Positions 1 through 7,938 of a stretch of DNA of 64,000 nt are shown here, in pieces. The position numbers were made by a program, and so were the translations under genes. Every line of letters starts with the position of its first letter. Position 1 is the stretch's first letter. Below the pieces are notes generated by a model that was not told the DNA's origin, did not search any database, and worked only from the letters and a program-made list of their open reading frames with translations. The DNA comes from Adlercreutzia equolifaciens (lineage in GTDB: Bacteria > Actinomycetota > Coriobacteriia > Coriobacteriales > Eggerthellaceae), in contig NZ_JARFIK010000001.1 in NCBI RefSeq assembly GCF_029076695.1, positions 1,426,001-1,490,000 on the forward strand. The letters run 5' to 3'.

Positions 1-693
1 CAGGGCATCCTCGACAATAAGGAGTACCTGACCAAGAAGTCCGTCTGGATCTTCGGCGGCGACGGCTGGGCCTACGACATCGGCTACGGCGGTCTCGATC
101 ACGTGCTGGCTTCCGGCAAGGACGTCAACATCTTCGTGTTCGACACCGAGGTGTACTCCAACACCGGCGGCCAGGCCTCCAAGGCCTCGAACCTGGGCCA
201 GGTGGCTCAGTTCGCCGCCGCAGGCAAGGACATCAAGAAGAAGAGCCTGTCCGAGATTGCCATGACCTACGGCTATGTGTACGTGGCCCAGGTGGCCATG
301 GGTGCCAACCTCAACCAGACCATCAAGGCCATCGTTGAGGCCGAGGCCTATCCCGGTCCCTCGCTCATCATCGGCTACAGCCCCTGCGAGATGCACTCCA
401 TCAAGGGCGGCATGACCAACTGCCAGACCGAGATGAAGAAGGCGGTGGACTGCGGTTACTGGAACCTGCTGCGCTTCAATCCCGAGGGTGCCCCGGGCAA
501 GAAGCTCATTCTGGACTCCAAGGAGCCCGTGGAAGGCGAGTACCAGGACTTCCTCATGAACGAGGCCCGCTACAGCCGTCTGACCCGCGAGTTCCCCGAG
601 CGCGCCGGCGAGCTGTTCGCCGAGAACGAGCAGGTCGCCATGGACCGCTACGCGCACCTGGTGAAGCTGAAGGACCTCTACGGCCAGGAGTAA
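1..693 (+). CDS. nifJ: Pyruvate:ferredoxin (flavodoxin) oxidoreductase, C-terminal part
   Basis: The reading frame is open from base 1, so the gene begins upstream of the window; the last 230 codons are present. PFOR oxidatively decarboxylates pyruvate to acetyl-CoA and reduces ferredoxin or flavodoxin in the cytoplasm. The fragment opens into the thiamine-diphosphate domain: GDGWAYDIGYGGLDHV lies about residues 20-36, followed by VYSNTGGQASKAS, the family's conserved cofactor-proximal motif. It ends at TAA and is followed by a strong terminator. A central anaerobic enzyme, fitting a fermentative or anaerobically respiring host. The family call is secure; domain order upstream cannot be seen. 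Confidence 0.96.
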   Translation, partial: QGILDNKEYLTKKSVWIFGGDGWAYDIGYGGLDHVLASGKDVNIFVFDTEVYSNTGGQASKASNLGQVAQFAAAGKDIKKKSLSEIAMTYGYVYVAQVAMGANLNQTIKAIVEAEAYPGPSLIIGYSPCEMHSIKGGMTNCQTEMKKAVDCGYWNLLRFNPEGAPGKKLILDSKEPVEGEYQDFLMNEARYSRLTREFPERAGELFAENEQVAMDRYAHLVKLKDLYGQE

Positions 694-734
694 GCTACTG
701 CCTGTTCCGTAAGCCTCGGCGCAAGCGCTATCTG

Positions 735-773
735 CAAAAAAAGAAAGGAGCCTTGGGGCTCCTTTCTTTTTTG
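735..773 (+). terminator. Intrinsic terminator of nifJ
   Basis: A 12-bp perfect stem (741-752 with 757-768) closes a TTGG loop and runs into a T-rich tract. It lies 48 bases after the nifJ stop and isolates nifJ from the following flavoprotein gene. Confidence 0.9.
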
Positions 774-913
774 CGTTGGCTCTGGCAGAAGACTTGTTCC
801 GCCGACCAGCTACAAAAATTTCCTGAAATCCCTTCGGAGACGTTTGTTATGCAAGCAGCGCTCGGCTCGGTAATCTTTTGGACAGGGAAAAGAACGACCG
901 AAGGAGGGTTCCC

Positions 914-2608
914 ATGAAGAAGAATGCTGTCAACGAATCCGCTGTTGAAACGACCAGCGAGGAGAGCCTGACCGGCCAGGGCATGTCCCGCCGCTCCTTC
1001 CTGGGCTTGGGTGCTTTGGGTGCTGCCACCCTGGGTGCCCTAGGACTTGCTGGTTGCGCGCCCCAGGCGCCGAGCGCGGGCAACGATGGTACCAGCACCG
1101 ATACGGCTCCTGCTGCCGAGGAGCTGCCTGCGGCCGATGCCGAGGAAAGCTGTGATGTGGTTGTGGTGGGCCTTGGCACCAGCGGCCTGGTGGCAGCTTC
1201 GGCGGCCGCCAAGGAGGGTGCGAAAGTGATTGGCCTCGACCGTGCAACGTCTATGGCTGGCACGAATGCCTCTATGGTATCGGGCGTGTGGGCCATCGAG
1301 TCGAGCCCTGAGCTGGAATACGATAACCACCTGACCGTTAAGGACATGTTCGACTTCATCTGGACGGGTACCCACTACCAGACCAATGCGCCGCTGCTGC
1401 GTAATGTTCTTCCGGCATCGGGTAAGGGCATCGATCTCATGATCGAGGGCGGCGTGCCTTTCATGTTCGCTTTCGAGGGCGCCGACGAGAACACTCTCAT
1501 GCTGAATCGTGGCGGTCATATCTATGCCACCAGCGGAGCCGAGCGCGCCGAGGCCCTGCAGGGAATGCTCGACAAGTTTGGTGTCGATTCTCGCTGGGAC
1601 GCCAACGTCACGAATCTACTTATTGAAGATGGCCGGGTCACTGGTGCGCGCTACGAGAATGGCGGAAAGACCACCGACGTGAAGGCGCGCAACGTTATCG
1701 TGGCCACGGGCGGTTTTATCCAGAACGAGGACATGCTGCGCGAATATTACTCCGGCGCCCTTATGTACGGCACGGGCAACCAGTACAACGACGGTGCTGG
1801 CATCAAGCTGGCCCAGTCGGCCGGTGCCCAGATGGGCAAGAACTTCAGTACCTCCATCAACGAGTCGGGCGCCTGCAACATGAAGTCCTCGGCGCGCTTC
1901 GTCAGCCTGGAGGACTGCAATGCCACCCCCGTGTTCAGTCTGCCGCTGTTCGGTGGCCTGATGGTGAACAAGCATGGCATGCGCTTCATGGACGAGGGTA
2001 CCATGGCCAAGCACACCATGTACTGCGGCGAGCCGCTGCTGCGCGAAGGCGTGTACTATATGGTCATCGACGACGGCCTGATCAGCGAGCTGGCCACCAC
2101 GCCGGTTATGGATTTCATTTCAGAGGATGCCTTCGGCAACATGGCTCCCGGGGTGCAGATGGGCTTTATGGATAAGACGCTGACGGCGCTACCCGACATG
2201 GTGCAGCAGGGTATCGATGAGGGCTGGATCTGGAAGGCCGATACCGCCGAGGCGCTGGCTGAGGCCACGGGGCTGGCCAATCTGCCCGAGACGCTGGCTG
2301 CCTATAACGAATACTGCAAAAACGGCGTCGATGAGGAGATGTTCAAGGAGCAGCAGTTCTTGCGTGCCGTAGACAATGGCGCGCTGTATGCGGTGGAGCT
2401 TGACATTGCCGCATGGGTAACCCTCGGCGGCATCAAAACCGATGGCTTCTGCCGTGCGGTTAATGCTGATGCCGACGTTATCCCCGGCCTGTTCGTGGCG
2501 GGCGTCGACGGCGACTTCTGGGCGGTACCCTATTTCGAGGGTGGCTCCTGTCAGGGCTTCTGCGTGGGCTCGGGCTATTTGGCTGGCGTGACGGCGGCTC
2601 AGGCCTAG
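914..2608 (+). CDS. Tat-exported FAD-dependent oxidoreductase (fumarate reductase flavoprotein-like)
   Basis: 564 residues. ATG 914 is chosen over an upstream in-frame TTG (878) because AAGGAGG at 901-907 is ideally placed. A twin-arginine motif SRRSFLG (R26-R27) and hydrophobic stretch end in a lipobox LAGC (C48), so it is probably exported folded and lipid-anchored. The FAD Rossmann motif GLGTSG is at about 86-91, and a C-terminal IPGLFVAGV segment is typical of the succinate dehydrogenase/fumarate reductase flavoprotein superfamily. The HHTMGG segment of true fumarate reductases reads WVTLGG here, and the usual NRLGGN region is EGGSCQGFC, so fumarate is an unlikely substrate. No haem or FMN domain is present; the electron donor is unknown. 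The downstream LysR gene may regulate it. Confidence 0.85.
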   Translation: MKKNAVNESAVETTSEESLTGQGMSRRSFLGLGALGAATLGALGLAGCAPQAPSAGNDGTSTDTAPAAEELPAADAEESCDVVVVGLGTSGLVAASAAAKEGAKVIGLDRATSMAGTNASMVSGVWAIESSPELEYDNHLTVKDMFDFIWTGTHYQTNAPLLRNVLPASGKGIDLMIEGGVPFMFAFEGADENTLMLNRGGHIYATSGAERAEALQGMLDKFGVDSRWDANVTNLLIEDGRVTGARYENGGKTTDVKARNVIVATGGFIQNEDMLREYYSGALMYGTGNQYNDGAGIKLAQSAGAQMGKNFSTSINESGACNMKSSARFVSLEDCNATPVFSLPLFGGLMVNKHGMRFMDEGTMAKHTMYCGEPLLREGVYYMVIDDGLISELATTPVMDFISEDAFGNMAPGVQMGFMDKTLTALPDMVQQGIDEGWIWKADTAEALAEATGLANLPETLAAYNEYCKNGVDEEMFKEQQFLRAVDNGALYAVELDIAAWVTLGGIKTDGFCRAVNADADVIPGLFVAGVDGDFWAVPYFEGGSCQGFCVGSGYLAGVTAAQA

Positions 2609-2640
2609 CGTCACACCCACAACTCTACCTCCCCCTCCCT

Positions 2641-2675
2641 GGGACGGATGCCCTTTGCGGCGTCCGTCCCGTTCG
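2641..2675 (+). terminator. Hairpin after the flavoprotein gene
   Basis: A 12-bp stem (2641-2652 with 2659-2670, one G-U pair) lies 32 bases after the stop. There is no clean T-tract, so termination is probable but may be leaky into the LysR gene. Confidence 0.6.
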
Positions 2676-2741
2676 CGTTGCAAAGGCTGCGCGGAGACGA
2701 GGGGTGAAGTATGATAGAGAAACCCACAGGGAGGGGAACCT

Positions 2742-3629
2742 ATGGACTTACGGCAAATTGAGTATTTTCACCTGGTCGCTCGAGCGGGATCGTTTTCGGC
2801 GGCGGCTAAGAGTGCTTACGTGACCCAGCAGACGTTGTCGGCTTCGGTGGCCTCGCTTGAGCAAGAGTGGGGGATTCCGCTGTTCAATCGTCGGCGCCAG
2901 GGCGTCGAATTGACGGCGTTCGGTGAGGCGATGCTGCCTGCCTGCGAGCATCTGCTGGAGGAGGCAGCGTCTCTGGGCGGCCTGGTAGATCGGTATCGAG
3001 AATCGGTGGCTCAGACGGCCACCTTCGCCTATGCCTCGGCCAGCTTACAACAGCAGGGCGAAGGCTTCACGTTGGAGGGTCTGGCGCGTTTTCGCGCCGA
3101 TCATGCCGATGCGGACCTGCGAGTGTTTGAGCTGACGAGCGACGCATGTCTGTCAGCGTTAGCTCAGGGCGAGGTTGATTTGGCTTTTGTGGTAGGTGAG
3201 CCCGATCCGGCACAGTTCTCCTTTACCAAGCTGGTCGATGCTCATTTGCTGGTGGCGTTGCCAGCCGATCATCCCTTGGCGTTGAAGGAGGCTATCAGCT
3301 TTCGCGATTTGGCGGGAGTGCCCATCTTTCCCACGCCTGATCTGAAAGAGACGTATCACCGCATTGTGGCCGGCTTCGAGCGCTACGGCCTGAAGCCCAA
3401 CTACGTGCCGCTGCCCTTCAGTTTGGAAAACGCCCAGCGTTTTGTGCGTAACGGGGAAGGAGTGGATTTCTCTCCCGAGCATAACGCCGACGAGCCGCCC
3501 GAGGGCATCGTCTACCGGCCGCTTACGCCCGAGGACGCTTTCACGCTGCCCTTGGGCTTGGCTGAGAAGCGGGGTGTGCCCCAAAGCCCCCTCATGGCAG
3601 AGCTCAAGGAATTCATCCTGGCGAGATAG
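2742..3629 (+). CDS. LysR-family transcriptional regulator
   Basis: 295 residues, the usual LysR length. The N-terminal winged HTH covers about residues 1-60 (FHLVARAGSFSAAAKSAY then TQQTLSASVASLEQEWGIPL), followed by an effector-binding domain with the LDLAFVVG-like strand seen here as VDLAFVVGEPDP. ATG 2742 follows a GGGAGGGGA Shine-Dalgarno region. It is codirectional with the upstream Tat flavoprotein and separated from it by a hairpin. LysR proteins usually act on adjacent genes; the flavoprotein is the obvious candidate target, but divergent organisation, the commonest LysR arrangement, is absent. Effector unknown. Confidence 0.9.
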   Translation: MDLRQIEYFHLVARAGSFSAAAKSAYVTQQTLSASVASLEQEWGIPLFNRRRQGVELTAFGEAMLPACEHLLEEAASLGGLVDRYRESVAQTATFAYASASLQQQGEGFTLEGLARFRADHADADLRVFELTSDACLSALAQGEVDLAFVVGEPDPAQFSFTKLVDAHLLVALPADHPLALKEAISFRDLAGVPIFPTPDLKETYHRIVAGFERYGLKPNYVPLPFSLENAQRFVRNGEGVDFSPEHNADEPPEGIVYRPLTPEDAFTLPLGLAEKRGVPQSPLMAELKEFILAR

Positions 3630-3720
3630 GTAATTACTGGTGATGGTGTGTTGGAGCTCGGGCGCAAATTCGGTCGAAGGGAGAAGGGCCTGAGTGGTTA
3701 GATGAGCTACCGCTATTGAG

Positions 3721-3766
3721 AAAAAAACAGGGGGGCGACCCGTGCGGATCGCCCCCCTGTTTTGCA
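3721..3766. terminator. Bidirectional intrinsic terminator
   Basis: A 15-bp perfect stem (3724-3738 with 3749-3763) flanked by A7 on the left and TTT on the right sits between the convergent LysR gene and brnA. It can serve both strands. Confidence 0.88.
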
Positions 3767-3775
3767 GGCAGTAAA

Positions 3776-4045
3776 CTATCCCTGCATCAGCTCCCGCTGC
3801 TTGAGCGCTTCTTCTTCAAGGCGCTCCACAGTCCACAGTTTGATAAGAGCCTGTCGAGTGACTCCGACGCGATCCGCCTGGTTGTCAAGGTTCTTGACAA
3901 CCCATTCAGGATAATCGACATTCACTCGTCGGATTTCCTCGCCTTGCGCAGGATGAACGATGGTGGTCACATCGATGTACTCGGTGATATCCTGTTCGTC
4001 ATCCACGAGCTGGTCAAATTCTTCAGCGGTTATTTGCTTTGTCAT
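3776..4045 (-). CDS. brnA: BrnA/CopG-like antitoxin (toxin partner decayed)
   Basis: 89 residues. The C-terminal half carries a ribbon-helix-helix: RRVNVDYPEWVVKNLDNQA followed by GVTRQALIKLW, the pattern of BrnA-type antitoxins that neutralise the ribonuclease BrnT and autorepress the operon. An acidic N-terminus (EEFDQLVDDEQDITEYID) is also family-typical. The start ATG 4045 overlaps the end of a brnT remnant, as in intact brnTA operons, and has an AAGGAAG ribosome site. A palindrome lies about 80 bases upstream. With BrnT lost, the protein can only be a solitary repressor or a neutraliser of foreign BrnT. Family call good; the exact BrnA label is inferred from sequence pattern plus the remnant. 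Confidence 0.8.
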   Translation of the reverse strand: MTKQITAEEFDQLVDDEQDITEYIDVTTIVHPAQGEEIRRVNVDYPEWVVKNLDNQADRVGVTRQALIKLWTVERLEEEALKQRELMQG

Positions 4046-4133
4046 AAATGCTCACTTCCTTCGCCGTTGCCCTTCTGATCGAGATGATGCGCGTGCGACT
4101 TCCTCGGTAAGTTGATAAAGAGAATTGGTATAA
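4023..4133 (-). pseudogene. brnT: BrnT toxin C-terminal remnant
   Basis: On the minus strand an open stretch of 36 codons without any start codon ends in TGA inside brnA. It reads TYRGSRTRIISIRRAT then AKEVSIYDKANNR, which matches the C-terminus of BrnT ribonucleases (pattern RIISARRAT..E...Y). In-frame TAG and TAA stops lie directly upstream and no N-terminal BrnT sequence is visible before them, so the toxin has lost its 5' part. The overlap with the brnA start is the normal operon geometry, which supports the identification. It is too short to be on a standard gene list. Confidence 0.72.
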
Positions 4134-4145
4134 TTACTATACCAA
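4125..4145. promoter_or_regulatory. Palindromic operator upstream of brnA
   Basis: Perfect inverted repeat TTGGTATA-N5-TATACCAA. On the minus strand it contains TATAGT, a possible -10 for brnA, so a dimeric RHH repressor bound here would block transcription. Position and symmetry suggest the autoregulatory operator of the former brnTA operon; this is inference. Confidence 0.55.
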
Positions 4146-4253
4146 AATATGAATAGAATTAGAATAGGCTAGCCTTTACAGACCAGCATAGCGGACGAGC
4201 TGCCGAAGGCGTTTCTTCAGAAACGAACTAGGAAAAAGTTTTTGGCAGGTTGA

Positions 4254-4299
4254 TTCAAAAAAGAGCCCCTTGGCCCGTGAGAGGCCAAGGGGCTCAAAA
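4254..4299 (-). terminator. Intrinsic terminator of the cytochrome-like gene
   Basis: A 13-bp stem (4263-4275 with 4283-4295) followed on the minus strand by six T residues, 32 bases beyond the stop at 4328. Confidence 0.88.
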
Positions 4300-4327
4300 G
4301 TTCAGCGATCGAGAATTCTGATCTTCC

Positions 4328-5047
4328 TTAGGCTCCCGCTGCTTCCAGATCGATGTCCAACGCGGGGGAGGGGCGGGCGGCGGTTGCGGCGTGATCCGCC
4401 AGGGCCTTGCGGAGGCGCAGCACAACGTAGGCGCCTGTTACCACTGAATAGACGGCTACGCTGAGCACCGCAACGCTGTTGCCGGCAGCGGCGCTGGGGG
4501 CAAGAAGCAGCAGCAGGTGCACATAGATAAGCAGGTAGAAGGGGTAGGCAAGCTTTTGGATACGCTTCCAGACGGCAGCAGTCATGCCGTGCTTGACTAC
4601 CTGGAACGAGGTAATGCCCAGCACTGCCATAAGCACGGTAATAACGGCGGCCAAGCTCAGCGAGAACACAAGGTTGGCATTGAAGGCGCCCGAAAGTCGC
4701 ATGAGATAGGATGAGCCGTAAAACACAATATGGCCCACGGCGAAAATGCACGCCAGGATGGAAAGCTGGCGGCGGATGGGCATCAGATGGGTGCGCAGGC
4801 GGGACTTCTCGTCAAGCACGCCCACAAACATGACCACGCTGAACAGAAGGAAAGCCAGGGCGCAGCGTTGCATGAGCGGCTGGAAGTAGCCCCACAGTTC
4901 GTTGTGCGCGTTGGCCTGGATGCCCCAGAAGTAAACACCGACCAGTGCAATGGCGCCCACGTAGAACGGCACCGGATGCTTCTTCAGTGGCTTGGCGCAG
5001 AGATACACCAGAGCAAGCGAAAGGGCAAGAGCGATAGCGAACCGCAT
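4328..5047 (-). CDS. Ferric-reductase-like (YedZ/MsrQ-type) transmembrane protein
   Basis: 239 residues from ATG 5047, which has an AGAGGAG ribosome site; the frame is open 25 codons further upstream without a good start. About six hydrophobic helices are visible. Histidines sit in helices in VGHIVFYG, VVKHGMT and IYVHLLL, the layout of the ferric-reductase-like domain that binds two b haems. Such proteins pass quinol-derived electrons across the membrane to periplasmic partners (MsrQ to MsrP is the known case). It is divergent from a DmsA-like gene whose operon lacks a membrane anchor, so it could supply that function. No MsrP homologue is in the window. Haem binding and partner are inferred. 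Confidence 0.72.
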   Translation of the reverse strand: MRFAIALALSLALVYLCAKPLKKHPVPFYVGAIALVGVYFWGIQANAHNELWGYFQPLMQRCALAFLLFSVVMFVGVLDEKSRLRTHLMPIRRQLSILACIFAVGHIVFYGSSYLMRLSGAFNANLVFSLSLAAVITVLMAVLGITSFQVVKHGMTAAVWKRIQKLAYPFYLLIYVHLLLLLAPSAAAGNSVAVLSVAVYSVVTGAYVVLRLRKALADHAATAARPSPALDIDLEAAGA

Positions 5048-5174
5048 AAAGGCTCCTCTTCGTTCATGATGATCGGTTTCTCTGAGTACCCTAGCACAGA
5101 ACTTGCCCCGAGTACCACCCAATTCTGTGCACAGAAGCCTCTACCCTTACCACCTGGTAATCTTGCTTACTCAA

Positions 5175-5231
5175 ATACCAACGGGGTTACCGTCGTGGTA
5201 TCTTGTTGCCTGATTTGCTGCTTCTTATAGT
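5175..5231 (+). promoter_or_regulatory. Candidate promoter and operator of the dmsAB-like operon
   Basis: TTGTTG at 5203-5208 and TATAGT at 5226-5231 are separated by 17 bases. Just upstream lies the inverted repeat ATACCA-N15-TGGTAT (5175-5180, 5196-5201), a possible binding site for a response regulator such as the one encoded at 10338. Assigned by eye only. Confidence 0.4.
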
Positions 5232-5301
5232 GGGGAATGTGGAAAGCGGGAAGGCGAAGAGAGGGCTTCCCGCCCGAAGGATTAAGAAGTAGGGGGATGC
5301 C

Positions 5302-7926
5302 ATGAGCAAATCTCGCATGATGCCCGTCCAGTCCGGCCTGACGCGCCGCGGCTTTTTGAAGGGAAGCGCGGCCGGTGCGCTGGCAGCGGGCTCGCTGTCG
5401 TCGCTGGCGGCCTGCGCGCCGCAGACGTCGGGCGACAGCTTGGCTGAAACAGGGGAGAAGGCCCCTGTCGATGAGGGAACGTGGATTGCCGCGGCCTGCT
5501 GGGACAACTGCGGAGGCCGCTGCGTGAATCGCGTGCTGGTGCGCGACGGCGAGATTGTCCGTCAGGGCAGCGAGACGTCCCATGAGGACAGCTTCGGCTG
5601 GCTGCAGCAGCGCGGTTGCCCCCGCGGTCGCGCCCGCGCCCAGCAGGTGTTCGGCGAAGATCGCGTGAAGTACCCCATGAAGCGCAAGAACTGGCAGCCC
5701 GGCGGCGGCGAGAACGCCCATGGGGAACTGCGCGGCAAGGACGAGTGGGAGCAGATCACCTGGGAAGAGGCCATTGACTACATTGCCCAGGAGGCCGAGC
5801 GCATCTATGGCACCTACGGACCCACGGCAGTTATCGGCACGAAGGCTCTCGCCGTGGGAAAGATCCTTCACCAGTTGGGCGGTCATGTGTCGCTTTCCGA
5901 CACCAGCTCTATCGGCACCTATGCTTTCAATATTGGCGCTTTGGGATTGGCCTCCTCGGATTTGGGTTTTCTGAACGATCGCTACGACAACAAGAACGCC
6001 GAGACCATTGTGATCATGGGCGGCAACCCGGCCTGGTCGTCGGGCGGCTCCACCATGAACAACTTCAACGAGGCGAAGGACGCCGGCGTGCAGTTCGTGT
6101 ACGTAGGCCCCTCCTACAATGCCACGGCAGCGTACTTCGAGGCCCGGTGGGTGCCGGTGCTTCCCGGAACTGACACGGCCTTCATGCTGGGCGTATGCTA
6201 CGAGATGATTGCCGCCGATGTGGTGGACTATGACTTCCTCGACAAGTGCTGCGTCGGTTTCGACGACGACCATATGCCCGGCGATGCCGCTTCGAAGGAG
6301 AGCTTCCGCGGCTATCTGATGGGCGACTACGACGGTACCCCTAAGACGGCCGAATGGGCCAGCCCCCTGTGCGGTACCTCGCCGGAGGATATTCGCTGGT
6401 TCGCCGAGACTATCGGCAAGGACCACGCGGTCATGCTCATGCACAACTACGCCCTTGCCCGCTGCGCGTCGGCCGATAACGTGCCCCAGCTGTTCATGAC
6501 CATGGGAGCCATGGGCGGCCACATGGGCAAATCGGGCCATGCCTGCGGCGGCGCCTACAAGACCTACGCCGGCGCCGGCGGTCCCGAGCTGGTGAGCTTC
6601 GGCGATACGGGCCTGCCCGGTACGTCGAATCCGCTGAAGGACACCATGCCCGAGCCGCTGATGTGGCAGTGCATTCTGGAGGGCCGCTATAACAGCACGG
6701 GCCTTGCCTACGGCACCGAGTTCAACGCCGAGGACATCAAGGAAGCCGACTTCAAGTGGCTCAACATCGAGGGTCGCAATACCTTGCAGACAGCCGTGGG
6801 CACCACGGACGCCATGGAGGCGCTGCAGAAGCTCGACCTGGTCACCGATCTGGCCTACAGCTTCGATTCGAGCGCCCGCTATGCCGACATCGTGCTGCCC
6901 TGCGCCACCGAGTGGGAGCGGGTCGGAGGCTTCGCCGGCCACCAGCGCTCCCGTGAGACCGTGGTAGTGTACTCCCAGGTAACGGAGCCTTTGTGGGAGG
7001 CCAAGACCGAGTTCGAGATTGGCCGCATGCTGGCCGCGCGGCTGGGCATGAACCCGGACGAGCTGTGGCCCATCAGCGAGAAGCAGGCCTTTTTCAACCA
7101 GATTGCCGGCTGCACCTACGTGGACACGACGGGCGCCTCGCAGCCGCTGGTGACCATCACCGACGAGGATATTGCTTCGTGGGGCGTTGAGGGCGCAGCC
7201 CAAAAGGGCGATATTGCCCTGGCCGACTTCCTGGAGGCCGGCTGCTACACCATCAAGCGCGAAGAAGGCGATGCCTACTCCTATATCGGCTACGAGGACT
7301 TCGTGGCCGATCCCGAGGCCAACCCGCTGCCCAGCGCCTCGGGCAAGTTCGAGATCTACTGCCAGTACAAGGCCGATACGCTGAACGCCATGGGCTACAG
7401 CCCTGAGGGCGCGTTCAAACCCTATCCCACCTATGTGGAGGCGCCGGAAGGTCGCGAGGGCATGTTCGCCGACCGTAAGATCGGCGGCGAGGCCAGCGAG
7501 TATCCCTTCATCGTGTACAACCCGCACTACCTGCGCCGCGCCCACGGCGTCTTCGATGGGGTGGGCTGGCTGCGCGAGGCTTGGGTCAACCCGGTGTTCC
7601 TCAATGCCTCCGATGCGGCGGCCAAGGGTGTGGCCGACGGTGACACGGTGCGCGTCTTCAGCGCTCACGGGGCGACGCTGCGCACGGCCTCGGTGAGCGA
7701 GATCATCATGCCCGGCTGCGTGGGCCTGCCCCACGGGGCCTGGGTGAACTACGACGAGGACGAGGGCATCGATCGTGCGGGCACCGACAACGTGCTGTGC
7801 GGTTCGGTCACCAGCGGTATGGGCACATCAGGCTACAACAACTACAACTGCAACTTCGAGAAATACGAGGGCGAGGCGCTGGTGCCGGACTGCGAACTGC
7901 CGCAGCGTGTCGTCGAGCTGGTTTAA
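5302..7926 (+). CDS. Molybdopterin-dependent oxidoreductase, DMSO reductase family (DmsA-like), Tat signal
   Basis: 874 residues. The Tat motif TRRGFLKG (R15-R16) is followed by lipobox LAAC (C38), so it is exported. C66-x3-C70-x3-C74-x31-C106 binds the proximal [4Fe-4S] cluster. The Mo-bis(pyranopterin) domain follows; SDTSSIGT at about 199-206 aligns with the DYSSAQ segment of E. coli DmsA, so a serine probably ligates Mo. FLDKCCVGFD and PKTAEWASPLCG also follow DmsA closely. A C-terminal molybdopterin-dinucleotide-binding domain is present. The 4Fe-4S subunit follows after 12 bases. Known family members reduce DMSO, TMAO or related acceptors at the end of anaerobic respiration; the substrate here cannot be read from sequence. 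No NrfD/DmsC anchor follows. Confidence 0.92.
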   Translation: MSKSRMMPVQSGLTRRGFLKGSAAGALAAGSLSSLAACAPQTSGDSLAETGEKAPVDEGTWIAAACWDNCGGRCVNRVLVRDGEIVRQGSETSHEDSFGWLQQRGCPRGRARAQQVFGEDRVKYPMKRKNWQPGGGENAHGELRGKDEWEQITWEEAIDYIAQEAERIYGTYGPTAVIGTKALAVGKILHQLGGHVSLSDTSSIGTYAFNIGALGLASSDLGFLNDRYDNKNAETIVIMGGNPAWSSGGSTMNNFNEAKDAGVQFVYVGPSYNATAAYFEARWVPVLPGTDTAFMLGVCYEMIAADVVDYDFLDKCCVGFDDDHMPGDAASKESFRGYLMGDYDGTPKTAEWASPLCGTSPEDIRWFAETIGKDHAVMLMHNYALARCASADNVPQLFMTMGAMGGHMGKSGHACGGAYKTYAGAGGPELVSFGDTGLPGTSNPLKDTMPEPLMWQCILEGRYNSTGLAYGTEFNAEDIKEADFKWLNIEGRNTLQTAVGTTDAMEALQKLDLVTDLAYSFDSSARYADIVLPCATEWERVGGFAGHQRSRETVVVYSQVTEPLWEAKTEFEIGRMLAARLGMNPDELWPISEKQAFFNQIAGCTYVDTTGASQPLVTITDEDIASWGVEGAAQKGDIALADFLEAGCYTIKREEGDAYSYIGYEDFVADPEANPLPSASGKFEIYCQYKADTLNAMGYSPEGAFKPYPTYVEAPEGREGMFADRKIGGEASEYPFIVYNPHYLRRAHGVFDGVGWLREAWVNPVFLNASDAAAKGVADGDTVRVFSAHGATLRTASVSEIIMPGCVGLPHGAWVNYDEDEGIDRAGTDNVLCGSVTSGMGTSGYNNYNCNFEKYEGEALVPDCELPQRVVELV

Positions 7927-7938
7927 GGGGGAGCGATC

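Noticed and set aside
3716-4078. 120-codon plus-strand frame across the terminator and brnA
   Set aside because: It runs through a perfect terminator stem and antisense to a recognisable antitoxin.
5167-7734. 855-codon open frame on the minus strand opposite the molybdoenzyme gene
   Set aside because: High-GC shadow frame: composition is low-complexity His/Gly/Ala/Leu, no domain, and the plus strand has clear catalytic motifs.
5302-7926. Assignment of the molybdoenzyme as a catechol/dopamine dehydroxylase
   Set aside because: Length and motifs (SDTSSIG, FLDKCCVGFD) follow DmsA more closely; substrate cannot be assigned from sequence.
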